A stretch of 64,000 nucleotides of DNA from an uncultured Jannaschia sp. (GTDB lineage: Bacteria > Pseudomonadota > Alphaproteobacteria > Rhodobacterales > Rhodobacteraceae), in NCBI GenBank assembly GCA_947494145.1, contig CANLTZ010000002.1:372001-436000 (forward strand). Reading direction: 5' to 3'. Below the pieces are notes generated by a model, which saw only the letters and a list, made by a program, of their open reading frames with translations, had not been told where the DNA came from and did no database searches. The first letter of the stretch is position 1, and every line of letters begins with the position of its first letter. This document shows, piece by piece, positions 34,672-44,226 of this stretch. The position numbers and the translations under genes were made by a program.

Positions 34672-37196
34672 CCTGGCTCACCCATGCCTGGCGCATCGCG
34701 CGCCGCGAACTGCGCGGCGGCTTGGCAGGCTTTCGCATCTTCCTGGCCTGCCTTGCCCTTGGTGTGGCGGCCATCGCTGCCGTAGGCTCCGTCCGGGTGT
34801 CGATCACCGAAGGGTTGGAGCGGGAGGGGCGCAACATTCTGGGCGGCGATGCGGAGGTGGAATTCACCTACCGCGCTGCGACGGACGAAGAACGCGCCTT
34901 CCTTGAAGGGGCCTCAGCCGCGTTGTCGGAGATTTACGATTTCCGCTCCATGGCGGCGACAGGGCAGGGCAATCAGGCCGACCGGGCGCTGACCCAGGTG
35001 AAGGCAGTTGATGACTTCTACCCCCTTGTGGGCGAGGTGACGTTGGACCCGCCGCTTCCGCTGGAAGAGGCGCTGGCAGGTGACGGCGTCGTCGTCCACC
35101 CCGTTCTAGCCGACCGGCTGGGCCTGGATGTGGGCGATGCTCTGTGGCTTGGTGCGAAAGAGTTGACGATCACCGCGCGCCTGGTGCGCGAACCCGATGC
35201 GGGGGCCGATGGCTTCGGGCTGGGCCCGCGCACCCTGGTGCGAAGTGCTGCCTTAGAAGGCTCGGGGCTTTTGGCTGAGGGAAGTCTGTTTGAAACCGAA
35301 TACCGCCTTGCCCTTCCCGCGGGCACGACCGACGACCAACTCGACGCCCTGCGCGCCGAGACGGCTGAAGCCCTGCAGGAAACCGGCGCCCGCTGGCGCG
35401 ACCGGCGCAACGCCGCGCCCCAGGTGGAACGTTTTGTGGAGCGTATCGGCAGCTTCCTTGTCCTCGTGGGCCTAGCGGGCTTGGCCGTGGGCGGCGTCGG
35501 CGTGTCTGCCGCCGTGCGCGCCTATCTCGACCGTAAGGTGGGCGTGATCGCCACGCTCAAGACATTGGGGGCCGAGGGGCGCACGATCTTTGCCGCCTAT
35601 CTGATGCAGGTGGCCGTGCTGGCCGCGGTTGGCATCGCCTTGGGTCTGATCCTAGGCGCGTTGATCCCGCTGGCTGCAGGGCCGTTCATCGCGGCGCAAT
35701 TGCCCGTACCGGTGGCCCTGGGTGTCCATCCGGGGCCCTTGGTGGAGGCCGCGCTTTACGGCGCGCTGACCGCGCTCATCTTCACACTCTGGCCGCTGGC
35801 GCGGACGGAACAAGTACGCGCCGCGTCCCTTTTCCGCGATGCAACCGGCCCGGCCCGTGGCTGGCCGCGCCGCCGCTATATCGTGGCGCTCGGTGTGGCC
35901 GCAGCCTCGCTCATCGGGCTGTCGGCGGCGCTTTCGGGCATCCCGATGCTGGCGCTTTATTCGGCGGCGGGCATTGCCGTGGCCCTGGGTGTTTTGATCC
36001 TGGCGGCATGGGGGGTGCGACGCCTGTCGCGGGTTCTGGCGCGGACACGCTTCGTGCGCGGCCACCCGGCCCTGCGCCTCGCCTTCGGCTCTGTCGGGGG
36101 ACCGGGGGGGGAGGCCACGGCGGTCGTGTTGTCCCTTGGGCTCGGCCTCACGGTGCTGGCCGCGGTGGGGCAGATCGACGCCAATATGCGCGCCGCCATC
36201 GACCGCGACCTGCCGCAAGTGGCGCCCAGCTACTTCTTCGTCGACATCCAGCCCGACCAACTGGAAGGCTTCCTGGACCGGGTCGAAAACGACCCCGCCG
36301 TCAGCCGCGTGGACACCGCGCCCATGCTGGGCGGCGTAGTGCGCGAACTGGCCGGACGCCCGGCCTCCGACTATGACCATTGGGTGACCCGTGGCGACCG
36401 GCGCGTCAGCTTCGCGGGCGCGCTGCCGGAAGGCACGACCATTGTCGCAGGCGAATGGTGGGGCGCCGATTACGACGGCCCACCCCAGGCAAGCTTCGCC
36501 CGCGAAGAGGCAGAGGAATTGGGCGTCGGCATCGGCGACAACGTCACCGTCAACATACTGGGCCGCGACATCACGGCGGAAATCACCTCCCTGCGCGAAG
36601 TGGATTTTTCCTCTGGCGGGATCGGCTTCGTCATCGTCTTCAATGAGGCTGCCCTTTCCGGCGCGCCTCATACCTGGCTTTCCACGGTCTATGCCGAGGA
36701 AAGCGCCGAAGCCGCCATCCTGCGGGATGTGGCGGGCGATGCGCCCAACATCACCGCCATCCGCGTGCGCGACGCCATCGGCCTGGTGACCGAGGCGCTG
36801 TCGGCCCTGGCCGCCGCCACGTCCTGGGGCGCGGGGGCGACGTTGCTGACAGGCTTCGTTGTGCTGATCGGCGCGGCGGCGGCGGGCGAACGGGCCCGCG
36901 TCTTTGAGGCGGCGGTGCTCAAGACCGTGGGCGCCACGCGCCGCACCATCCTGACGAGCTTCGCAATCCGCTCCGCCCTGCTGGGCGCGGCATCGGGGGT
37001 CGTGGCCATCGCAGGTGGCGCGCTTGCTGGCTGGGGCATCCTGACCTTCGTGATGGACGCGCCTTACCGGTTCGAATGGGTATCGGCCACACTCATCGTG
37101 TTCGGCGGAGCCCTGGCGACACTGCTGGCGGGCCTCGCCTTCGCCTGGCGCCCGTTGGCCGCCCGCCCGGCCCGCGTGCTGCGCGCTCAGGACTAG
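34668..37196 (+). CDS. ABC transporter permease, FtsX/YbbP family
   Basis: 842 residues. One N-terminal membrane helix (LAGFRIFLACLALGVAAIAA), a large periplasmic domain, then an FtsX-type three-helix block (about 260-380), a second cluster of helices (410-490), another periplasmic domain, and a final FtsX block from about 715. The end FAWRPLAARPARVLRAQD is typical of YbbP/FtsX C-termini. With the ATPase before it and divergent tesA it forms the tesA-ybbAP module; the substrate is unknown, though export of a lipophilic product or lipoprotein handling is plausible. Confidence 0.9.
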   Translation: MTWLTHAWRIARRELRGGLAGFRIFLACLALGVAAIAAVGSVRVSITEGLEREGRNILGGDAEVEFTYRAATDEERAFLEGASAALSEIYDFRSMAATGQGNQADRALTQVKAVDDFYPLVGEVTLDPPLPLEEALAGDGVVVHPVLADRLGLDVGDALWLGAKELTITARLVREPDAGADGFGLGPRTLVRSAALEGSGLLAEGSLFETEYRLALPAGTTDDQLDALRAETAEALQETGARWRDRRNAAPQVERFVERIGSFLVLVGLAGLAVGGVGVSAAVRAYLDRKVGVIATLKTLGAEGRTIFAAYLMQVAVLAAVGIALGLILGALIPLAAGPFIAAQLPVPVALGVHPGPLVEAALYGALTALIFTLWPLARTEQVRAASLFRDATGPARGWPRRRYIVALGVAAASLIGLSAALSGIPMLALYSAAGIAVALGVLILAAWGVRRLSRVLARTRFVRGHPALRLAFGSVGGPGGEATAVVLSLGLGLTVLAAVGQIDANMRAAIDRDLPQVAPSYFFVDIQPDQLEGFLDRVENDPAVSRVDTAPMLGGVVRELAGRPASDYDHWVTRGDRRVSFAGALPEGTTIVAGEWWGADYDGPPQASFAREEAEELGVGIGDNVTVNILGRDITAEITSLREVDFSSGGIGFVIVFNEAALSGAPHTWLSTVYAEESAEAAILRDVAGDAPNITAIRVRDAIGLVTEALSALAAATSWGAGATLLTGFVVLIGAAAAGERARVFEAAVLKTVGATRRTILTSFAIRSALLGAASGVVAIAGGALAGWGILTFVMDAPYRFEWVSATLIVFGGALATLLAGLAFAWRPLAARPARVLRAQD

Positions 37197-37220
37197 GCCA
37201 GACCCCGGAACCCAGCCTCC

Positions 37221-37287
37221 CCTTCATCCTGGCAAAAATACTCCGGGGGGAGTCCCGGCTTGCCGGGACGGGGGGCTGGCCCCCCTC
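37221..37287 (+). repeat. dispersed intergenic repeat, copy D (extended)
   Basis: CTTCATCCTGGCAAAAATAC, TCCGGGGGG, then an extra palindrome GTCCCGGCTTGCCGGGAC, then GGGGGGCTGGCCCCCC. The inner palindrome is not in copies A-C. Lies between convergent genes. Confidence 0.75.
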
Positions 37288-37324
37288 CGACGGTAATCAT
37301 CGAAGCACGACGTGGACCGCGCAC

Positions 37325-37357
37325 GAAAACCCCCGGATGGCACCACACCATCCGGGG
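37325..37357 (-). terminator. intrinsic terminator of the split esterase gene
   Basis: On the minus strand CCCCGGATGG-tgtggtg-CCATCCGGGG followed by GTTTTCGTG: a 10-bp perfect stem and a T-rich end, 15 bases after the stop at 37373. Confidence 0.8.
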
Positions 37358-37372
37358 CAGACCTGGTTTCAA

Positions 37373-39310
37373 TCAATTGGTCTGAAATTCAGTCGATCTC
37401 TGAAAACTCCAAAACAGCGCCTCATCAGAATTGTCGTCCACATCGTCATTGTCGGTCACGACCCAGGCAGTGCCGTCCGGCGCGATGGCCAGGCCTTCGA
37501 CCTTATCGACGGCATAACCGCCGCTGGCGCACAGCTCGGGCAGCAGGTCGCGGACGACCTCCTTTTCGAGCACCGGGGTCGTGTCGCCCAGCGGCACGGG
37601 GCGGGCCCATCCGGCGCCACGCTGGTCCACCTGCTTGACGCGGGCGGCCTCGCCGATCTGGTTGTCGCGCTCGATCAGGTGGAGAAGTTCACCATGGACG
37701 GTGATCTCACTCAGACTGATCCAGCCGGTCCCCGCAAGCTCCAGAGTGGAATGTATGACGCCCCAGACCTCGTCGGACATGTCATCGCGGATGCTCTTGG
37801 CGTGGTTGTCCGGGTCGTCCGCCCATTCGCTCTGGATCGCAATGTAGATCGTGTCATCCACGCGGGTCACCCCCTCCATGCCGAAACGTCGCTCCACCGC
37901 TAGAAGCTCGGCAGGCAGGGGGATTTCCGCTTCGATCTCACCCGACGCCGCCACGTGGCAAAGCGCGTGGGGCACCAACCGGTCAGTGCGTCCTTCCGAG
38001 GCCAGCCAGAACCCGCCATCGCCATCGGTCGTGATGCCTTCCAGGTCCAGCTTTTGCGCCGGGCGGTCCGCGCGGGTGACATCCACCGCGCCGGTGATGC
38101 GGGCGGGCGTGGCCGAGGGGTCGATGGTGAAGATGCGGGGCTGGAAGCCAGAAAAGCTGTCATTGACCGCATGCAGCACATCTCCATCGGCCACTAGGCC
38201 AGACAAGGCCCCCCAGGCGATCAGGTCCTCCGCTCCGGCCGATGTCAGATACGGATAGCTGGGCGCGGCGTCCTGCCATTCATGGATCATCACATGGGCC
38301 CGGGCGCCGCCATCTTTGATCAGGTCGCCTTCATTGGCCGTCACCAGCAGTCCGCGACCGGCCAAGATGGCATAGCCTTCCGGCTCCACGCCCGAGGGCA
38401 GAAGCTGCGCCAGCACCGGCGCGGCGGGGTCGGTGACGTCATAGACACCAACGACGCTAGCCCGCTCGGCGCCCACAAAAACCATGGGTGTACCGTCGAT
38501 CGTGGCGGAGGCCACGCTTTCGGGCTCAATGTCGTTCGCATCGCTGCGGCGGTCGGGGTAGGGGCCGATTTCGACGATTGCATGCTCAAAACTTGGCCCG
38601 CTGTCATAGATGACCTCGCCATCCTGCGAAAAGACCGTCCATCCGCGGGAACCGCCTTCGTAATCGCCTTCATTGGCGGACGCGAAATGGGCGTTGTCGA
38701 TCCAGGCGGCGGCGTCGGGTTCGCGCAGGCGGCCGGGCTGCGCCCGGTCGAAGGTCAGCGCGCCGCGTTCATCGGTGGTGTCGAGCCCCTCTAGATCCAC
38801 GGCGCCATCGCGGTGCAGTAGGACTAGATGGTTGTTTTCCTGCTTGGTCACGACCACTTTGCCTTCGCCGTTGATGGCGACGAATTCGGGCTCCGGGTCC
38901 GTGGGCGACACACCGGCCAGCCCAGTGATATCGGTCGCCCGGGCCGTGTCGCAGTTGACCGACCCTTCTTCGGTGAGATCCACCACGAAGACGGCACCGG
39001 CGGTAAGCTGCGGGACAAGACCGTCATTCAGGTCCTCGTCCCGCTCATTTTCGATGGCCACGGAGTCGGGCTGGTCGGGCAGGTCGCAGCGGTCGACCTC
39101 CGCCTGGTCGGCGATGCTGATTTCCATCAAACGCCCCCACGGCTCGGTGAGGTTTTCCGACGTGTTCACCCCCACCAGCGCGAAGCCGCCCGCCGTGGCG
39201 ACGCCTTTGGGCTCACCTCCCAGATCGAACACGCCCAAAGGCGCCGGATTGGCCGGGTCCGAGATGTCGATGAAGCCCAGCGCGCCCAGCGGGCTGTCGG
39301 TGTAGACTAG
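37373..39310 (-). pseudogene. phytase-like esterase / beta-propeller protein, 3' part, cut by an IS
   Basis: About 645 codons, the larger part of a gene interrupted by the element at 39311-40140. It contains two beta-propeller-like parts. One carries SVASATIDGTPMVFVGAERA and ILAGRGLLVTANEGD, typical of choice-of-anchor-I type proteins. The other, esterase-like-activity-of-phytase part, carries LDLEGITTDGDGGFWLASEG and VEGLAIAPDGTAWVVTDNDD. The frame continues past the TTG at 39238 up to the CTAG duplication. Joined to 40141-40312 it gives one 701-codon frame without stops. The copy as it stands lacks a signal peptide and start and is probably inactive; its terminator is intact. Confidence 0.85.
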
Positions 39311-39373
39311 GGTCAGGATGCATTGATTTCCGTTGCGCTGGGTGATTCACGGCTCTGAAAACGGAGCGGTGAC

Positions 39374-39721
39374 ATGAGCGATCTATACTGGCTGAGCGAC
39401 ACGCAGATGGCCAAGCTGGAACCCTATTTCCCGAAGTCCCACGGCAAGCCTCGTGTGGACGACAAGCGGGTGTTGAGCGGCATAATATTCATCAACCGCA
39501 ATGGCTTGCGTTGGCGCGATGCGCCTGAGGAATATGGGCCGCACAAGACCCTTTACAGCCGGTGGAAGCGATGGAGCGAGAAAGGGGTCTTCGCCCGGAT
39601 GCTTCTGGAACTGGCCGATCAAGGCGGCGGGACTGATACGCTGATGATCGATGCGACGCATCTGAAGACGCACCGCACGGCCTCAAGCCTGGGGCTGAAA
39701 AAAGGGGGCGCGGCCGCCTGA
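39374..39721 (+). CDS. IS5-family transposase, N-terminal frame (orfA)
   Basis: 115 residues. MSDLYWLSDTQMAKLEPYFP is the usual start, followed by GIIFINRNGLRWRDAPEEYG and the first catalytic Asp in DTLMIDATHLKTHRTASS. The frame reaches a stop at 39719 just after a run of six A and five G (39698-39708), where a -1 shift would join it to the second frame as in related elements. Confidence 0.9.
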   Translation: MSDLYWLSDTQMAKLEPYFPKSHGKPRVDDKRVLSGIIFINRNGLRWRDAPEEYGPHKTLYSRWKRWSEKGVFARMLLELADQGGGTDTLMIDATHLKTHRTASSLGLKKGGAAA

Positions 39722-39741
39722 TCGGGCGCACCAAGGGTGGG

Positions 39742-40131
39742 ATGAACTCAAAACTGCACGCAGTGACCGATGCGGCAGGCCGCCCGCTGCGGATGTTTCT
39801 GACGGCTGGGCAGCGGAGCGATTACATTGGTGCGCGGGTATTGCTGGACGGCCTGCCTTCCGCCGAACATCTTCTGGCGGACCGTGGATATGATGCGGAC
39901 TGGTATCGCGAAGCCCTTGAAAACAAGGGGATCAAACCCTGTATCCCCTCGAGGAAAGGCCGCAAGGTCGTAATCCCACACGATGAGGCGCGCTATCGAA
40001 AACGCCACAAGATCGAGAACAGCTTCGCCCGCCTCAAGGACTGGCGACGGGTCGCGACCCGCTACGACAGGTGCCCCAAGGTCTTCCTCTCCGTATGCGC
40101 CTTGGCTGCCGTGGTCATGTTCTGGTTATGA
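39742..40131 (+). CDS. IS5-family transposase, C-terminal frame (orfB)
   Basis: 129 residues from the ATG at 39742, but the frame is open upstream to the A/G run near 39700 and there encodes RGRLIGRTKGG, the expected join between the two halves. It carries the second catalytic Asp in HLLADRGYDADWYREAL and the Glu in HKIENSFARLKDWRRVATRY. The full transposase is probably a fusion of both frames made by -1 frameshifting. Confidence 0.9.
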   Translation: MNSKLHAVTDAAGRPLRMFLTAGQRSDYIGARVLLDGLPSAEHLLADRGYDADWYREALENKGIKPCIPSRKGRKVVIPHDEARYRKRHKIENSFARLKDWRRVATRYDRCPKVFLSVCALAAVVMFWL

Positions 40132-40140
40132 ATCCTGACC

Positions 40141-40312
40141 CTAGAATGTTGCCCGCTGCGGCGATGATTTCGGGCGCGGTTTCGGTGTCCAAGTCCGTAC
40201 CTTCGGGCCGGTTGGCGGTGACCGGGAAGCTGGCGATGCGGCTGAACGCATCGGCCTGCGCCACGGCAGGCAGGGTTACTGCGCTGGCGCCCAGAAGCAG
40301 GTGGCGAAGCAT
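40141..40312 (-). pseudogene. phytase-like esterase, 5' part with signal peptide, cut by an IS
   Basis: Starts at ATG 40310-40312: signal peptide MLRHLLLGASAVTLPAVAQA, then DAFSRIASFPVTANRPEG and a run to EIIAAAGNIL at the CTAG. Without the element the next residues are VYTDSPLGALGFIDISDP from the other side. With 37373-39306 the coding length is 2106 bases, exactly 702 codons with the stop. As it stands, translation would end within the IS. Confidence 0.85.
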
Positions 40313-40363
40313 GGCGGACGTCCCCCGGGCCGCACGTTTTGTCGGGGTCATTTCGCCCCGTGA

Positions 40364-40383
40364 TGACTGGCACATGACAGTCA
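40364..40383. promoter_or_regulatory. inverted repeat in the divergent promoter of the ABC cluster
   Basis: TGACTG-gcacatga-CAGTCA is a perfect 6-bp inverted repeat with an 8-base spacer, 58-77 bases before the first permease ATG and 52-71 bases before the esterase start. Position and symmetry suit an operator for a dimeric repressor acting on both directions. No regulator gene is next to it. Confidence 0.4.
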
Positions 40384-40440
40384 GGCGGCGGTTCGGTGAC
40401 GCTTTCCCCCGCCGCGCGGGCCGGGTAGCGTTGCCGCGAA

Positions 40441-41375
<935 letters not shown>

Positions 41376-41379
<4 letters not shown>

Positions 41380-42191
41380 GCATTGCGGCCCGGCTGGGCG
41401 CGGCCCTGGTGGCGTTGGTGGCCTTGGCCGCGGGGCTGAGCCTGATCTGGCTGCCCCACGATGTTGAGCGGCTCGACATCGCGCTGCGGCTGCTGCCGCC
41501 TTCGCCCGCCCATCCGCTGGGCACGGACCATTTCGGGCGCGACATGCTGTCGATGCTGATGGCGGGCGCGCGTACCTCCATCGCCGTGGCCCTGGTGGCG
41601 GTGGGCATCGGGCTGGTGCTGGGGGTGCCATTGGGGCTTTGGGCGGCGGCCAACCGGGGTCGCTGGCTTGATGAGGTCATCATGCGCGGCAATGATCTGA
41701 TCTTTGCCTTCCCGTCGCTGGTCATCGCCATCCTGATCACGGCCGTCTTCGGGCCCTCGGCCATTAATGCCATCCTGGCCATCGGCATCTTCAACATCCC
41801 CGTCTTCGCCCGCGTGGCCCGTGGGGGGGCGCTGCCGCTTTGGACACTGGACTACGTGGCGGCGGCGCGGGTGGCAGGGAAGGGGCGGCTTCTGATCTCG
41901 GTCCAGCATATCCTGCCCAATATCGCGTCGCTGCTGATCGTGCAGGCCACGATCCAGTTCAGCCTGGGCATCCTTGCGGAAGCGGCCCTGTCCTATGTGG
42001 GCCTGGGCGCACAGCCGCCCACGGCTTCGTGGGGCCGGATGCTCGCCGATGCGCAGACCATGATCTATACCGAGCCGCAGCTTGCCATCCTGCCCGGCCT
42101 CGCCATCGTGGGGACAGTGCTCGGCCTGAACCTGCTGGGCGACGGGCTGCGCGATGCGCTGGACCCGCGGCTGCGGCGGGCGCAGCTTTGA
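41376..42191 (+). CDS. dipeptide/oligopeptide-type ABC transporter permease (DppC-like)
   Basis: 271 residues. LGTDHFGRDMLSMLMAGART near residue 43 is the DppC/OppC signature, FAFPSLVIAILITAVFGPSA and the EAA loop TLDYVAAARVAGKGRLLISV follow, with ASWGRMLADAQTMIY in the last third. Partner of the preceding permease. Confidence 0.93.
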
Positions 42192-42208
42192 ACGCGCGGG
42201 CAGAGCCC

Positions 42209-43759
42209 ATGCAAACGGCTGCGGTGCGGCTGGACGGGCTAACGCTGGCCATCCACGGCACGACCATCCTCCATGGGCTCGACATGGCGCTGCATCCCGG
42301 GCGCATCACGGCGCTGGTGGGCGAAAGCGGGTCGGGCAAATCCCTGACGGCTTTGGCCTTGATGGGCCTGCTGCCCGATGGCGCCCAGCTTGGCGGGCAC
42401 ATAGACATGGCGGGGCGCGACCTGACCCAACTGGCCGAGGCCGATTGGCTGGGTCTGCGGGGCACCGAGGTCGGCATGATCTTCCAGGAACCCATGACCG
42501 CGCTTAACCCCGTGCAAAGCATCGGCGCCCAGGTGTCCGAGACGCTGCGCCTGACCGGCACCGACCGGGCCGAGGCGCGGCGCATCGCGCGCGACCGGTT
42601 GGACCGGGTGGGCCTTAGCGCCATCGGGTTGGACCGCTATCCCCATCAACTGTCCGGCGGGCAGCGGCAACGGGTCTGCATCGCCATGGCGCTGGCGCGG
42701 CATCCGAAGGTGTTGATCGCCGATGAGCCGACGACCGCTTTGGATGTGACGACGCAGGCGCAGATCCTCGACCTGCTGGCTGATCTGGCGCGGGACGAAG
42801 GCGTGGCGTTGCTGCTTATCACCCACGATTTGGGTGTCGTGGCCCGCGTGGCCGATGACGTGGCGGTGCTGGAAAAGGGCCAGATCGTGGAAACGGGCGC
42901 GACCGAAGCGCTGTTTCGCGCCCGCGCCCATCCCTATACGCGGGCTCTGCTGGCGGCGTCGCAGCCTGCGCCGCGCGCCACGCGTGCGCCCGGCGGCGAG
43001 ACCATGTTGGAAGCACGGGGGGTGACGCGGCTTTATGGCAAGGTGCGGGCGGTGGACGGGGTGGACCTGACCTTGCGCGCGGGCGAGGCACTGGGGCTGG
43101 TGGGTGGCTCGGGCTGCGGCAAATCTACCCTGACCCGCGCGCTTCTAGGGCTGGAAGACATGCACGCCGGCAGCATCCGCCTGGCCGGGCACCCTGGCGG
43201 GACGGCCATGGCCCGCACGGATCGTGCCCGGATCAGCGTGGTGTTCCAGGACCCCTATGGCAGCTTCAACCCCCGCTGGAACGTGACCCGCATCGTGGCG
43301 GAGCCCTTCCACCTCACGGGCCGCCCCGACGACTGGCGGGCCCGTGTGGCGGAGGCGCTGGTGCAAGTGGGGCTGGGGGCCGAGGCGTTGGATCGCTACC
43401 CCCATGAGTTTTCGGGCGGGCAAAGGCAACGCATCGCCATCGCCCGCGCGCTCGTCACGGCGCCGTCGGTGTTGGTGCTGGATGAGGCCGTGTCGGCGCT
43501 CGACGTGCGTGTGCGCGCGCAGGTGTTGGCGCTGCTGGCGGATCTACAAGACAGGTTAAGACTGGCTTACCTGTTCATCGGCCACGATATCTCGGTCGTG
43601 CGCGCGCTTTGCGACCGCGTCATGGTGATGGAGGCGGGCCGCATCGTCGAAGAAGGCCCCATCGCCCAGGTTTTCGACGCCCCCCGATCCGAGGCGGCGC
43701 AGGCCCTGGTAGCCGCCACGCCGCGCATCCCTGACGCTTGGCTAGAGGAATCTGGATGA
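42209..43759 (+). CDS. double ATPase of a dipeptide-type ABC transporter (DppD-DppF fusion)
   Basis: 516 residues with two complete ABC domains. Domain 1: Walker A GESGSGKSLTALALMGLLP, signature LSGGQRQRVCIAMALA, Walker B VLIADEPTTALD. Domain 2: GGSGCGKSTLTRALLGLE, FSGGQRQRIAIARA, VLVLDEAVSALDVRVRAQVL (Glu followed by Ala-Val instead of Pro-Thr). The start was chosen at ATG 42209; a TTG at 42188 overlapping the permease stop is possible. Tandem fused ATPases are common in GsiA/YejF-type systems. No substrate-binding protein gene is in the cluster. Confidence 0.92.
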   Translation: MQTAAVRLDGLTLAIHGTTILHGLDMALHPGRITALVGESGSGKSLTALALMGLLPDGAQLGGHIDMAGRDLTQLAEADWLGLRGTEVGMIFQEPMTALNPVQSIGAQVSETLRLTGTDRAEARRIARDRLDRVGLSAIGLDRYPHQLSGGQRQRVCIAMALARHPKVLIADEPTTALDVTTQAQILDLLADLARDEGVALLLITHDLGVVARVADDVAVLEKGQIVETGATEALFRARAHPYTRALLAASQPAPRATRAPGGETMLEARGVTRLYGKVRAVDGVDLTLRAGEALGLVGGSGCGKSTLTRALLGLEDMHAGSIRLAGHPGGTAMARTDRARISVVFQDPYGSFNPRWNVTRIVAEPFHLTGRPDDWRARVAEALVQVGLGAEALDRYPHEFSGGQRQRIAIARALVTAPSVLVLDEAVSALDVRVRAQVLALLADLQDRLRLAYLFIGHDISVVRALCDRVMVMEAGRIVEEGPIAQVFDAPRSEAAQALVAATPRIPDAWLEESG

Positions 43760-44226
43760 CGTTATTGCATGTCTCGATCGCCGCCGCCGATCCTGCGCGC
43801 GTGGCGCGTTTCGTCGGGGGGCTGCTGGGTGGCCCGGCGCTGCCCTTCCCGCCCTGTCCCGGCGCCTGGATCGCGTTCGCGGCCGCAGACGAGGGCACCG
43901 CCGTCGAGGTCTATCCCCTGGATCGCAGGGTGGCCGCGGGTCCCGACACGGTCACCTTTCCCGAGGCCCCGGCCGAGGTCGGGCCTGTCACGACCCATCT
44001 GGCGCTCGGCTCACCGCTTTCTGCCGATGCGGCTTTGGCCTTGGCGGGCGAAGAAGGCTGGTTGGCGCGGCGCTGTGCCCGGGGACCGTTCGACTGCATC
44101 GAGATCTGGCTCGAAGACCGGGTGCTGGTCGAAGTGCTGGACGCCGCCATGCTGGCCGATTACCGGCAGGGCATGACGGCCGCGCGCTGGCGCGCGATGT
44201 TCGGGATGGGGGAGGGGCAGCCATGA
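43756..44226 (+). CDS. VOC/glyoxalase-like protein
   Basis: 156 residues, coupled to the ATPase gene before it (ATGA) and to the aldehyde dehydrogenase after it. MTLLHVSIAAADPARVARFV at the start and VTTHLALGSPLSADAALALA near residue 76 fit the paired beta-alpha-beta modules of the vicinal oxygen chelate fold, with His at both module starts as possible metal ligands; the C-terminal half has FDCIEIWLEDRVLVEVLDAA. Reaction unknown; context suggests a role in catabolism of the transported compound. Confidence 0.65.
   Translation: MTLLHVSIAAADPARVARFVGGLLGGPALPFPPCPGAWIAFAAADEGTAVEVYPLDRRVAAGPDTVTFPEAPAEVGPVTTHLALGSPLSADAALALAGEEGWLARRCARGPFDCIEIWLEDRVLVEVLDAAMLADYRQGMTAARWRAMFGMGEGQP

Larger units (their letters stand above)
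39311..40140 (+). mobile_element. IS5-family insertion sequence (IS427-like), complete
   Basis: 830 bp. Ends are inverted repeats: left GGTCAGGATGCATTGAT, right (reverse complement) GGTCAGGATTCATAACC. It is flanked by a direct CTAG at 39307-39310 and 40141-40144, the target duplication (or TA within CTAG). It encodes a DDE transposase in two overlapping frames. Insertion is in the esterase gene, in the opposite direction to it. The near-perfect ends, intact frames and exact duplication suggest a recent, possibly active element. Confidence 0.93.
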
